This document shows, one piece after another, positions 1 through 7,742 of a stretch of 64,000 bases of DNA. The DNA is from Nocardia sp. (lineage in GTDB: Bacteria; Actinomycetota; Actinomycetes; Mycobacteriales; Mycobacteriaceae): NCBI RefSeq assembly GCF_025465275.1, contig NZ_JAODNK010000025.1, positions 62,001-126,000 of the forward strand. Reading direction: 5' to 3'. The stretch's first letter is position 1. The number at the start of each line of letters is the position of its first letter. The notes beneath the pieces are model-generated. The model saw only the letters and a list, made by a program, of their open reading frames with translations, was not told where the DNA came from and searched no databases. The position numbers and the translations under genes were made by a program.

Positions 1-1
1 G

Positions 2-310
2 ATTCTCGCGAAGCTGGGTTGCACCGGCCTGGCCCCGACGATCACCCTTGAGGACGCTGTCGCGCTGCAGGCCCTGCTGAATGCGTGGCTGTGGGCGGAC
101 CCAGTTCAAGCGCGCGAGTGCTACGTAACCGTATCCGGGCCGATGGTGCGGACGCTGTGGACGGGCGTGCAGTACGGCGTGAACCGCCTCGCGATCCCAC
201 TGGACATGCCCCCGGACGATGCGGAAAAGATGTCCGACATGCTCGGCGAGGCGGCCGAATTCGCGAGGATGACGAACAGGCCGGACGGAATGGGAGAATC
301 GGCCATATGA
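2..310 (+). CDS. Hypothetical phage protein, 5'-truncated by window edge
   Basis: An open frame enters from the left edge and ends at TGA 308-310, leaving about 102 residues. The start codon is outside the window. It is acidic and mostly helical-looking, with no motif I recognise. The next gene starts inside its stop codon (ATGA overlap), so the two are translationally coupled. Its position, upstream of the HNH/terminase genes of the prophage, suggests the end of the early or middle phage gene block, but no function can be assigned. Confidence 0.6.
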   Translation: MLAKLGCTGLAPTITLEDAVALQALLNAWLWADPVQARECYVTVSGPMVRTLWTGVQYGVNRLAIPLDMPPDDAEKMSDMLGEAAEFARMTNRPDGMGESAI

Positions 311-768
311 GGATCTGGGACCAGGTGCGTGCGTATCTGCCTGCGCGACTTCGCGCGTCCCAGATCGAGCCGCAGGTAGATTCCAACCGCATCGACTTCA
401 TCGAGGCCCACCTCGATGAGGACTCGATGGCTCTGTTTGGGCAGCGGCGCTGGCCCGAGGAGGGAATTGCGCACCCAAGAACAGGCGAACGCATCTACCA
501 AGATGTCAGTTCTACCGCGCCCAACGAGGCCTCCATCCGTGTCCGTCTGGGCAATGGAGGAGTCGAAACAATCACCGAGGCCGACGATCCGGAGACGTAC
601 CTGGAGATCGTCAACGCCCTGCCGTTCGCGGACGGAGTCGAGCGCGAACTCCGGCACTACGTTGCTTTTCGTTGCGTGCTCGACTACGTGCGTGCGCCGG
701 AGAACGCTAAGAACCGCGCGGTGATGGAGGACCAGTTGCTGCGCCCGATCGCCTACATCTGGCGCTAA
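307..768 (+). CDS. Hypothetical phage protein (possibly DUF6221-like)
   Basis: This frame encodes 153 residues. The ATG at 307 overlaps the upstream stop by 4 bp, which favours it over the far-upstream in-frame ATG at 85. The pattern of an N-terminal segment with 'FIEAHLDED' and a C-terminal segment with 'VAFRCVLDYVRA' loosely resembles DUF6221 small actinophage proteins, but this is a weak resemblance from memory. No catalytic residues are evident. A strong intrinsic terminator follows 75 bp downstream, so this is probably the last gene of its transcript. Confidence 0.55.
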   Translation: MRIWDQVRAYLPARLRASQIEPQVDSNRIDFIEAHLDEDSMALFGQRRWPEEGIAHPRTGERIYQDVSSTAPNEASIRVRLGNGGVETITEADDPETYLEIVNALPFADGVERELRHYVAFRCVLDYVRAPENAKNRAVMEDQLLRPIAYIWR

Positions 769-842
769 CCGAGCGCAATAACAGCCTCGACAGCGCGCCC
801 TGCTTGACAACCGTTGTCCCTGCATGTGTTCTTAGTCTGAGC

Positions 843-877
843 AAGGAGTGCACCCAAGATCGGGTAGCACTCCTTTT
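843..877 (+). terminator. Rho-independent terminator
   Basis: The inverted repeat AAGGAGTGC (843-851) / GCACTCCTT (867-875) is followed immediately by a T-run. It closes the upstream phage transcript before the tRNA-like element and the morphogenesis genes. A TTGACA hexamer lies at 804-809, but I see no good -10 at the right spacing. Confidence 0.75.
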
Positions 878-920
878 TCGTTCCCATAGGCCTGCAGCGC
901 GTTCACACCCGCCGCGCCCC

Positions 921-1051
921 TTGTCCCTCGTAGTCCAGCGGCCGAAGACGGCGCGCGTGTCCGGTGCGAGGCCGGCCTGCCCATGGGTTGGGGCAGGCGA
1001 ATAGTCCCCATCGCGCAGGCACGGGTTCGAATCCCGTCGAGGGCAACCCAT
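921..1051 (+). tRNA. tRNA-like RNA with a 56-nt expanded anticodon loop
   Basis: The body matches a tRNA with canonical spacing: acceptor strands CCCTCG (925-930) and CGAGGG (1038-1043), TA at positions 8-9, a D-arm with stem GTC/GAC (933-935/947-949), one linker base, anticodon-type stem GCGCG (951-955) / CGCGC (1012-1016), a 4-nt variable loop AGGC, and a perfect T-arm (ACGGG, TTCGAAT, CCCGT; 1021-1037). The D- and T-arms resemble actinobacterial tRNA-Glu. Instead of a 7-nt anticodon loop there are 56 nt containing an 8-bp hairpin (975-982/991-998). The 8-nt loop of that hairpin (983-990) is exactly complementary to 1044-1051. A competing stem CGCGC/GTGCG (952-956/964-968) would present GTC (Asp). 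It could be a decayed tRNA, an interrupted tRNA, or a tRNA-like regulatory RNA. Confidence 0.5.
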
Positions 1052-1075
1052 CTCGCCATCTGATGAAGGAGCACC

Positions 1076-1177
1076 ATGGTTACTACTCTGTCCGCTGCTG
1101 CCCATTCCGTTGACTGGTCGCTCATCGGCCGCGCTGTGCTCAACCTCGGCGCTGCGCTGCTCGGCGCGATCCTGTGA
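1076..1177 (+). CDS. 33-aa small membrane peptide
   Basis: ATG 1076 to TGA 1175-1177 gives 33 residues, preceded by a clear ribosome-binding site (AAGGAG, 1067-1072). The C-terminal half is a hydrophobic helix ('IGRAVLNLGAALLGAIL'), so this is probably a single-pass membrane peptide. The next ORF starts at GTG 1174 inside this stop (GTGA). Its place just after the tRNA-like RNA makes it the first reading frame of the structural-gene transcript. Function is unknown. Confidence 0.5.
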   Translation: MVTTLSAAAHSVDWSLIGRAVLNLGAALLGAIL

Positions 1178-1257
1178 CGCTGCATCACCCGATTCTCGTT
1201 CTGCCGCTCTGGTGGCCGAACGTGCTGGACTGCTGGACCTTCGGGCCTCGGTACTGA
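1174..1257 (+). CDS. 27-aa tryptophan-rich peptide
   Basis: GTG 1174 to TGA 1255-1257 encodes 27 residues rich in Trp, Pro and Leu. It overlaps the preceding 33-codon ORF by 4 bp and ends 4 bp before the HNH gene start. Coupling on both sides supports translation, but the length is too short for a coding-potential argument. No family is recognised. Confidence 0.35.
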   Translation: MTLHHPILVLPLWWPNVLDCWTFGPRY

Positions 1258-1261
1258 CCCA

Positions 1262-1600
1262 ATGAGTCGGGCACGCCTGCGCGTCTGCTGCGTCGCGGGC
1301 TGCCCGCAGCTACAGGCCGCGCCACGATGCGGCAGCCACCAGGCCGCCGAGGAGCGACACCGGCAGCTGACCACACCCACGAAGGTGACCCGCGACCACG
1401 CCGAGCGACAGCGACGCGCGGCCGCGGTGCGAGATCATCGCGAGCGGCATGGCGATTGGTGTCCCGGCTGGCAACGGCCGGGGCACACGTCGACGGACCT
1501 CACGGCCGACCACCGGCGGGCAATCGCCGCCGGCGGGCGACCCGACGGTCCACTCGGCGTACTGTGCCGAAAATGTAACTCGCGCAAGCATATTCGATGA
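1262..1600 (+). CDS. HNH homing-type endonuclease of the terminase region
   Basis: This encodes 112 residues. Features of a zinc-bound HNH nuclease are visible: Cys residues near the N terminus ('CCVAGCP'), a 'GWQRPGHTSTDLTADH' segment supplying the catalytic His pair, and a C-terminal 'CRKCNSRK' knuckle. HNH proteins next to terminase genes are common in cos-type siphoviruses, where they stimulate TerL cleavage of concatemers. Its position just upstream of TerS fits that role. A self-standing homing nuclease is the alternative. Confidence 0.8.
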   Translation: MSRARLRVCCVAGCPQLQAAPRCGSHQAAEERHRQLTTPTKVTRDHAERQRRAAAVRDHRERHGDWCPGWQRPGHTSTDLTADHRRAIAAGGRPDGPLGVLCRKCNSRKHIR

Positions 1601-1929
1601 ACGCAGTCAAGTGTTTGCTGAAGGAATGCCGAAAACTAGCGAAGTCCGACATCGCTTCCCTTCGGCTACGCGAACTACCCAGGGGGGGTACCCCTTTGGG
1701 CCCCAGACCGCCACCTACGGGGAGGGCACTCGGGGGTTTGGAGGGTTCAAAGGCTCCGGACCGAGCGGTCCAGTCCGGCGGCCGAACCATAGCGAAGTCA
1801 GACTTCGCTATCGCGCAACCATCCGGTTAACCTTGGTGCTCAACGGATCTCGCCCTCGTCCATGCCGAACGGTTACCCCTCACCCTCGGACCCGGTAGCC
1901 TCAGGCATTGCCTGAACGAGGGGGATGCC
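1601..1929 (+). other. Palindrome-rich non-coding spacer, candidate cos region
   Basis: The 329 bp between HNH and the next gene hold no convincing gene; the ORF at 1597-1830 is low complexity and overlaps the palindromes. Visible structure includes a G-run palindrome GGGGTACCCC (1685-1694), a second G/C-rich tract to about 1740, and a near-perfect hairpin at 1790-1812 built on TAGCGAAGTC / GACTTCGCTA. A related TAGCGAAGTC copy lies at about 1638. In cos phages the cohesive-end site often lies beside HNH/TerS, so this is the best cos candidate, by inference only. Confidence 0.35.
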
Positions 1930-2289
1930 TTGGGTGCATCGAAACAGCCGCGGATGATCATCGCCGTGGCCGCGGCCGTCGTAGTGGCTGCCGGCCTAGC
2001 GGCCTGGCTGCTCATCGGCCGCTCACCGTCCGCCGATAGCCGCGACGACAAGATGGTCTCAGCCTGCCAGCAGAGCGCGTCTGTCCAGCTGGCCTCGCCC
2101 GACAGCGCGAATTTCGGCCCCATGGCGGTCGAGCCTCTCACCGCGCCGGGGGAGTACACACACAAAATTTCCAGCTGGGTTGAATCCAAGAACGGCCTCG
2201 GCGCGACGCTGCGGTCGACAGTGGCCTGTCACCTACGGGTCGACGATGGCGGCAACGTCCAAGTCGTCTCGAATGTGACCAGCGGCTAG
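1930..2289 (+). CDS. Membrane-anchored small phage protein
   Basis: A 119-residue product is read from TTG 1930, preceded by a GAGGGGG ribosome-binding site (1917-1923). Residues 9-29 form one strong transmembrane helix after a short basic N terminus, so the remaining ~90 residues face outside. Two Cys residues could form a disulfide. It is not a lipoprotein by motif. It may act in superinfection exclusion or lysogenic surface modification, but nothing in the sequence proves this. Confidence 0.55.
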   Translation: MGASKQPRMIIAVAAAVVVAAGLAAWLLIGRSPSADSRDDKMVSACQQSASVQLASPDSANFGPMAVEPLTAPGEYTHKISSWVESKNGLGATLRSTVACHLRVDDGGNVQVVSNVTSG

Positions 2290-2384
2290 GCATTCGGTTC
2301 ACCAGCACTTATACAGGCGGTATCGCGACGATGCCGCCTGCTGTCCTGCCGTGCCGTAGCGCGACGCTGCGGAGGAGGTGCGTA

Positions 2385-2858
2385 ATGCGTGGTGGTGCGC
2401 GCAATCGTTCAGGCCCGCAACCCGATCCCCGATCCGGGCGTTCGGATCGCCGCGGCCTGAACTTCATGAACTTGCCCAGCGAGGGCTACTCGGGCGGTGT
2501 CCCGGAGTTTCCTCTTCCGCGACCGAAGGCCCGAGAAAAGGCTCTCTGGCGGCTGATTTGGACGTACCCGCAGGCTGTTGCCTGGGCGCGCGAACCATGG
2601 CGGTGGGAGACCGTCGCTATGTACGTGCGGTGGAAGGTGCGCGCCGAGCTCGCCGACGCGACCGCGGCCGACGCTACTGCGATGCGCCAGCTCGGCGACC
2701 AGGTCGGGCTGACGCCGGCCGGGCTGAAAGAGAACGGCTGGTGCATCGCCGTCGACGAGGTGGGCCAGGCCCGCACCGTCGCCGCTGAGAAGGTCGCGCC
2801 CGCGCCACCTTCGGCGCCGGTCCGCCGCCTGCGGTCAATGCCCGGTGGCGGAGCCTGA
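2385..2858 (+). CDS. terS: Terminase small subunit
   Basis: The 157-residue product has the actinophage TerS pattern: a basic N terminus, 'PEFPLPRP', then helices around 'ALWRLIWTYPQAVAWAR', 'VRWKVRAEL' and 'MRQLGDQVGLTPAGL', ending in a disordered Pro/Ala tail. The small subunit recognises the packaging site and recruits TerL. ATG 2385 is chosen because GGAGGAGG lies at 2371-2378; the in-frame ATG at 2331 has no such site. The 3' end overlaps the TerL start by 14 bp. Confidence 0.8.
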   Translation: MRGGARNRSGPQPDPRSGRSDRRGLNFMNLPSEGYSGGVPEFPLPRPKAREKALWRLIWTYPQAVAWAREPWRWETVAMYVRWKVRAELADATAADATAMRQLGDQVGLTPAGLKENGWCIAVDEVGQARTVAAEKVAPAPPSAPVRRLRSMPGGGA

Positions 2859-3918
2859 CGGCTGGCGCGTCGAGTGGCCGACCCTCGGCGACATCGGCGA
2901 GGCCTGGGTACGCCAGCACTGCCGAATCCCGGACGGATACCGCCGCGGCGCCGAATTCGCCTGGTCCGACTGGCAATTCTGGTGCGCGGCAAACTACGGC
3001 CGGATCCGCGACGGCGCTGCGTGGCCGGCGCCCGAGCAACCGCTGTACAACCAGGCGTTCGTGTACCGGCGCGCCCAGGTCGTCGCTCCGCAGAAGACGG
3101 GCAAAGGCCCATGGGCGGCGTCAATGGCGTGTCTGGAAGCCGTTGGGCCGAGCCAGTTCCTAGGCTGGGCAAGCGCCGGCGACGGGTGGGCGTGCGCCGA
3201 CTGGGGTTGCGGCTGCGGCTGGGAGTACGAATATCTCCCGGGCGAGCCGATGGCCATGCGCCACCCGTCGCCGGTGCTGCAGTTGACGGCCACCAACGAG
3301 GACCAGGTCGGGAACGTCTATCGGCCGCTGACCGCGATGATCAACCTCGGCCCGCTGTCGGACCTGATGGCAGTGCGAGAGAGCTTCATTCGCATTCTGG
3401 GCGACGTCGGCGGGGAAGACTTCGACCGCATCGACGCCGTCACCTCCAGCGCCAACGGGCGAGTCGGTAACCCGATCTCCTGGGCGCTGCAGGACGAGAG
3501 CGGCCTCTACACGAAGCGGAACAAAATGGTCGCCATCGCCGAGCACCAGCGCCGCGGCGCAGCCGGTATGGGCGGGCGAACGATCGAGACCACCAACGCA
3601 TGGGATCCAGCGGAAAACTCGACGGCGCAACGGACTTGGGAGTCCAAGGCGCCGGACGTTTTCAAGTTCTTCCGGATGCCGCCGGCCGGTCTGTCCTGGG
3701 GTAACAAACGCGAGCGGCGCAAGATCCTGCGCCACGTCTACGCGGGTAGCCCGTGGGTGAATCTGGACTCAGTCGAGGCTGAGGCTGTCGAGCTCAACGA
3801 GTCCGACCCGGCGCAGGCCGAACGATTCTTCGGCAACCGCCTGGTCGCTCGCACGGGTTCCTGGCTACCGCAAGGACTGTGGGAGAACTGTTATGCAGCA
3901 AAGGATCTGGCTACCTAA
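2845..3918 (+). CDS. terL: Terminase large subunit, N-terminal ATPase part
   Basis: This 357-residue frame starts at GTG 2845 inside terS and carries the packaging ATPase domain: an adenine-binding region, a P-loop-like 'APQKTGKGP' near residue 77, and an acidic 'QDESG' Walker B-like segment near residue 218. It ends at TAA 3916-3918 just after the motor domain. The nuclease domain continues at once in the +1 frame (3893-4501). Actinophage TerL is normally one chain of about 550 residues, so this is half a protein produced by a single frame change, unless frameshifting or separate subunits restore function. Confidence 0.8.
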   Translation: MAEPDGWRVEWPTLGDIGEAWVRQHCRIPDGYRRGAEFAWSDWQFWCAANYGRIRDGAAWPAPEQPLYNQAFVYRRAQVVAPQKTGKGPWAASMACLEAVGPSQFLGWASAGDGWACADWGCGCGWEYEYLPGEPMAMRHPSPVLQLTATNEDQVGNVYRPLTAMINLGPLSDLMAVRESFIRILGDVGGEDFDRIDAVTSSANGRVGNPISWALQDESGLYTKRNKMVAIAEHQRRGAAGMGGRTIETTNAWDPAENSTAQRTWESKAPDVFKFFRMPPAGLSWGNKRERRKILRHVYAGSPWVNLDSVEAEAVELNESDPAQAERFFGNRLVARTGSWLPQGLWENCYAAKDLAT

Positions 3919-4501
3919 TCCGCCACCCGGAACGCCAATCTGCATAGGGTTCGACGGTTCGGAAAACAACGACTGGACCGCGCTGCGCGCCGAGACCCGT
4001 GACGGTCTGCAGTTCACCCCGCGTTACGGGCCCGACCGCCGGCCGACGATCTGGGCGCCGGAGCAATGGGGCGGCCGGATCCCACGCAGCGAGGTTCACG
4101 CCGCGGTCGACGAGGTGTACACCACGTGGGCCGTCGCGCGTGGCTACTTCGACCCGCACGACTGGCGCAGTGAGATCGGCGATTGGTCGCTGAAGTACGG
4201 CGAAGAGCACGTAATCGAGTGGGCGACCAACCGGGTCTCGCCCATGTACGACGCCATTCGCCGGTACGAGACCGACCTACAAACCGGGCGCATCCGCCAA
4301 GACGGCTGCTCGATCGCCGCGACCCATGTCGGCAATGCCCGCAAAGTGCCGAAGCCGGGCAACAAGTACGTGCTCGGCAAACCTACCGACCACCAAAAGA
4401 TCGACGTCGCGATTACTTCGATCCTGGCGCACGAAGCGGCGTCGGACGCCCGGGAATCCGGGTGGGAAGACGTCGACGGCCGCATGTTCTGTTTCAGCTG
4501 A
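3893..4501 (+). CDS. Terminase large subunit, C-terminal nuclease part
   Basis: The 202-residue frame begins at ATG 3893, 26 bp before the upstream TAA and in the +1 frame. 'PPGTPICIGFDGSENNDWTAL' is the first strand and metal-binding Asp of the RNase H-like terminase nuclease; further acidic residues include 'WSLKYGEE' and the C-terminal 'DHQKIDVAITS' with its Asp. A GGGAG sits about 8 bp before the ATG, so reinitiation could make a separate nuclease subunit. Otherwise it is the detached half of a frameshifted terL. Confidence 0.75.
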   Translation: MQQRIWLPNPPPGTPICIGFDGSENNDWTALRAETRDGLQFTPRYGPDRRPTIWAPEQWGGRIPRSEVHAAVDEVYTTWAVARGYFDPHDWRSEIGDWSLKYGEEHVIEWATNRVSPMYDAIRRYETDLQTGRIRQDGCSIAATHVGNARKVPKPGNKYVLGKPTDHQKIDVAITSILAHEAASDARESGWEDVDGRMFCFS

Positions 4502-4519
4502 ATTGGGAGGTGAGCGCGA

Positions 4520-5953
4520 ATGGTCGAGCTTCGAACAAGCCTCACCGATGACGAGCGCGACATGCTTGGCAAGCTCAACGCCAAGCATCACAAGACCGCC
4601 GCCCGCGACCGAATGCTCGACGCCTATTTCGAAGGCGCACAACGGCTCAAGCACATCGGGCTGGCTGTGCCCGAGGAACTGCGGATGTTCGAGCTGGTTG
4701 CCAACTGGCCGGGCATGTACGTGCGCGAGCTGGCACGCCGGGGGAAGATCAAGGCAATCTACCGGCCGGGCCGCGATATGTCCGACACCGAGATGCAAGA
4801 GGCATTCACGTCGAACAATCTGGCGGCCCAGGTGTCCCTGCTCACGCAGGAGGCCCGAATATTCGGCCGCTGCTTCGGTGTGGTGGGCACCAACGACGAG
4901 GACGCCGAACGGCCGCTGATCACCATCGAAGCGGCACAACAGATTTCGGTACTGGTGGACCGCGGCCGCCGGCGCCTGGCCGCTGGATTCCGGCAGTTCC
5001 GCGACGACAACGGCGAGCGCGTCGGCACTCTGCTGCTGCCCGACAAGACAATTCAGGTAGTCGCCGGCCGTGGTGGTTGGGCTATCGACAGCGTCGGCAG
5101 CGACGACGGACTCGACGAGCACGGCCTCGGCCGCGTGCCGATGGTGATGTTCCTGAACCGTCAACGGCTCGGGAAATGGCACGGCGGATCGGAGATGACC
5201 GACCTCATGGGCATCACCGACGCGTGCGCGCGGACCCTGACCAACATGGCGGTCGGTGTGGAAACACACGCGGTCCCGCCGCGGTGGGCGCTCGGCATGA
5301 GCAAGGGCGATTTCGTCGACAAAGACGGTAAGCCGCTGCCCGTGTGGCAGTCGTACTACCAGTCGATCTGGGCAAGCCAGAAGGGCCCGAAAGACGCCGC
5401 CCTTGGCCAGTTCACCGCGACGGACCTGCGCAACTTTCACGACACCGTGAAGCTGTACGCCGAGCTCGCCTCGAGCGTGACCGGGCTGCCGTTCCGGTAC
5501 TTCGGTGCCAACAGCGCCAACCCTGCGGCCGAGGGCGCGATCCGCGCCGACGAATCGCGCATCGTGTCCAACGTCGAGGACTTCAACACACAGATTGGTG
5601 TCGGTCTGTCCTGGGTCATGGCGCTGTACGAGCGATTCCGTACCGGCGAGTGGCCAACCCCGGGCGAGCCGATCTCAATTCAATGGCGCGATCCGGCGAC
5701 GCCGACGCGCGCCGAGGAAGCCGACTCGATCCAGAAGCTCAACGGCGGCAATCCCGTGCTGTCCCGCGAAGGCTCATGGGACGAGATGGGTTGGGATGAG
5801 GAGCGCAAGGCCCGCGAGCGCAGCTACTTCGAGGAGGAGGGCATAGACCCCGAGGTCTCCCGATTCCAACGGGAACTCGACGCCAAACGCACTGCGACCG
5901 AGCAGGCCAGCACTGGTGAGCTGACCGGCGATAATGCTGCAGTCCTCAACTGA
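4520..5953 (+). CDS. Phage portal protein (SPP1 gp6-like)
   Basis: The 477-residue protein has the portal family layout: an acidic helical N terminus, the wing/stem region with 'FGRCFGVVGTNDEDAERPLI', 'GLGRVPMVMFLNRQR', the long stem helices, and 'GLPFRYFGANSANPAAEGAIRA' near residue 330, typical of actinophage portals. It forms the dodecameric DNA channel at the capsid vertex. The ATG follows GGGAGGTG closely. The 3' end overlaps the MuF-like gene by 20 bp, as is usual for portal-MuF pairs. Confidence 0.9.
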   Translation: MVELRTSLTDDERDMLGKLNAKHHKTAARDRMLDAYFEGAQRLKHIGLAVPEELRMFELVANWPGMYVRELARRGKIKAIYRPGRDMSDTEMQEAFTSNNLAAQVSLLTQEARIFGRCFGVVGTNDEDAERPLITIEAAQQISVLVDRGRRRLAAGFRQFRDDNGERVGTLLLPDKTIQVVAGRGGWAIDSVGSDDGLDEHGLGRVPMVMFLNRQRLGKWHGGSEMTDLMGITDACARTLTNMAVGVETHAVPPRWALGMSKGDFVDKDGKPLPVWQSYYQSIWASQKGPKDAALGQFTATDLRNFHDTVKLYAELASSVTGLPFRYFGANSANPAAEGAIRADESRIVSNVEDFNTQIGVGLSWVMALYERFRTGEWPTPGEPISIQWRDPATPTRAEEADSIQKLNGGNPVLSREGSWDEMGWDEERKARERSYFEEEGIDPEVSRFQRELDAKRTATEQASTGELTGDNAAVLN

Positions 5954-7742
5954 ATTCGATGCTGCGCAGCGCAAGCTGTCCGTCGAGGCGATCGACGAGA
6001 TCGCGCAGCAGTGGGCGCGCACCCCGCCCCGCGATTTCGACGCCTGGTTCGCCCGCCACGCCGATCGGCTGACGAAGATCGTGACCGCCGGCCAGATGGC
6101 CGCAGTCGCCGGCGCCAACCAGTACGTCGCGGATGCCTTGGACGAGCAGGGCATTCGTGCCGCCCAGGTCGCCACACCGAACCCCGCCCGGCTGGTCGGC
6201 GTGACCGCGGACGGCCGCACCATCGACGGGCTGCTCGCTCAGTCCGTGATCGGCGCCCGGGCGCGCATGGCGCAGGGGATGCCCGCCTATCAAGCCTGGC
6301 AAGACGCAGGCCTCGAGGTGCGCCGCGTGATCAGCAACGAATTCGCTGACTCCGGCCGCGCCGCCACCGGTATCGGCATCGTGTCCCGACTCGGCGTCGG
6401 GTACGTGCGGATGCTGACACCGCCGAGCTGCTCGCGGTGCGTGGTCCTGGCCGGCAAGTACTACCACTGGTCGGCTGGATTCAAGCGGCATCCGGGCTGC
6501 AACTGTCGTCATATCCCCAGCAGGGAAGACCACGCCGACGACATCCGGACCGACCCCGAAAAGTACTTCGAGTCGCTGACCGAAACTGAGCAGGCGAAGG
6601 CCTTCGGCAAGGCCGGCGCGCAAGCCATCCGCGACGGCGCCGACATGGGACAGATCGTCAACGCGCGCCGCGGCCTCACCATCATCGGCGGCCGCGCCCA
6701 ACGCACCGACGTCTACGGGCGGCAACTACTGACCACCAGCGAGGGCACAACGCGCCGCGGTGTGGCCGGCCGGGCAATCCGCGCCCGCGGCCGCAACTCA
6801 CGCACCACGCCGCGGCTCATGCCCGAAGCGATCTACGAGCTCGCCGAGACCCACGAGGAAGCCATCGAGCTGCTGCGTAAGAACGGCTACCTGCTCGACG
6901 GGGCCAGGAAACGCACCGCGGCCGCGCCGAAACCTGCAGCGCCGAAACTGGAACCCGAGCCGCCCGCACCCGCGGAGACCGCGCCACCAGCCGAACCGGC
7001 GAAGGCGGCCGAACCGGCGAAGGCAGCGAAGAAGGTGGCCGAGCCCGCCGCCCCGCCGCCCGCCCCTGTGAAACCGGAAGCGCCGACCACCGAGCCGAAA
7101 GCGGCCGTGCCGAAGAAGGCTCGCAAGACGTCCCCGTACGCCGGTAAGTCGATGACTGAACTTGAGGCGCGCCTCAACGCATTGGTCGAGGCGGGCGATA
7201 TCGGCGATGAGTTCGACGCAGTCGGAGCAGAGATCGACAAGCGCGACCAACGGGCCAAAGTCGAGCGTGATCGCCGCGCCGCGAAACGCGATACGAAGGC
7301 CCGGACCGCTGACGACACATACGAGCGGCTCATGCGTGAAGGCGTCGACGACGAGGAAGCGATCGAGAAGGCCTACGGCGTCGCTGTTCCCGAGCAGCGC
7401 CGCCGCAACGCACGTAGCTACTTGTCCGGCCTGGGCTACGACGGCAAGAGTCTCGACGAACAGGTACGCAACTGGCACCGCGACGAGGCGCACCAGGCCT
7501 GGCTGAACGCCGAGAACGCCACGAACGGATACATGCTGTCGAAGGCGGGCGAAAAGGCTGGCGTCGATCCGCGGCAACTGTGGTCGATGTCCGAGGACCG
7601 GGCCCGAAAATACGCCTCCGAGGAACTGCGCGGGTGGTGGGATGAGAACAGCCGCACCACCGCGGCCGAGCTCAAGGCCCAATTGATCGACCCGACCGAG
7701 CTTGCTCGGATGCATTCGCGCGGAAGGGATTACCTGCAGTGA
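5934..7742 (+). CDS. MuF-like minor capsid protein with long C-terminal extension
   Basis: The 602-residue product begins with an actinophage MuF-type head domain. The diagnostic cysteine/histidine cluster 'PSCSRCVVLAGKYY' and 'HPGCNCRHIP' falls at residues 163-194. Residues about 325-400 form a Pro/Ala/Glu/Lys-rich linker with repeated 'EPAKAA'. The last 200 residues are a charged helical domain I do not recognise. MuF proteins bind the portal inside the procapsid, and long variants can carry effector domains; whether this tail is an effector is unknown. Confidence 0.8.
   Translation: MLQSSTEFDAAQRKLSVEAIDEIAQQWARTPPRDFDAWFARHADRLTKIVTAGQMAAVAGANQYVADALDEQGIRAAQVATPNPARLVGVTADGRTIDGLLAQSVIGARARMAQGMPAYQAWQDAGLEVRRVISNEFADSGRAATGIGIVSRLGVGYVRMLTPPSCSRCVVLAGKYYHWSAGFKRHPGCNCRHIPSREDHADDIRTDPEKYFESLTETEQAKAFGKAGAQAIRDGADMGQIVNARRGLTIIGGRAQRTDVYGRQLLTTSEGTTRRGVAGRAIRARGRNSRTTPRLMPEAIYELAETHEEAIELLRKNGYLLDGARKRTAAAPKPAAPKLEPEPPAPAETAPPAEPAKAAEPAKAAKKVAEPAAPPPAPVKPEAPTTEPKAAVPKKARKTSPYAGKSMTELEARLNALVEAGDIGDEFDAVGAEIDKRDQRAKVERDRRAAKRDTKARTADDTYERLMREGVDDEEAIEKAYGVAVPEQRRRNARSYLSGLGYDGKSLDEQVRNWHRDEAHQAWLNAENATNGYMLSKAGEKAGVDPRQLWSMSEDRARKYASEELRGWWDENSRTTAAELKAQLIDPTELARMHSRGRDYLQ

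Noticed and set aside
707..1380. Leftward ORFs over 707-1105 and 832-1380 with 'RRDSNPCLRDG' and 'DGIRTRAC' strings
   Set aside because: These strings are typical false peptides from the antisense strand of tRNA T-arms; they overlap the terminator and the tRNA-like RNA.
1597..1830. 77-codon plus-strand ORF after the HNH gene
   Set aside because: It runs through the palindromic G-tracts, lacks an RBS and has Pro/Gly/Arg-rich low-complexity sequence.
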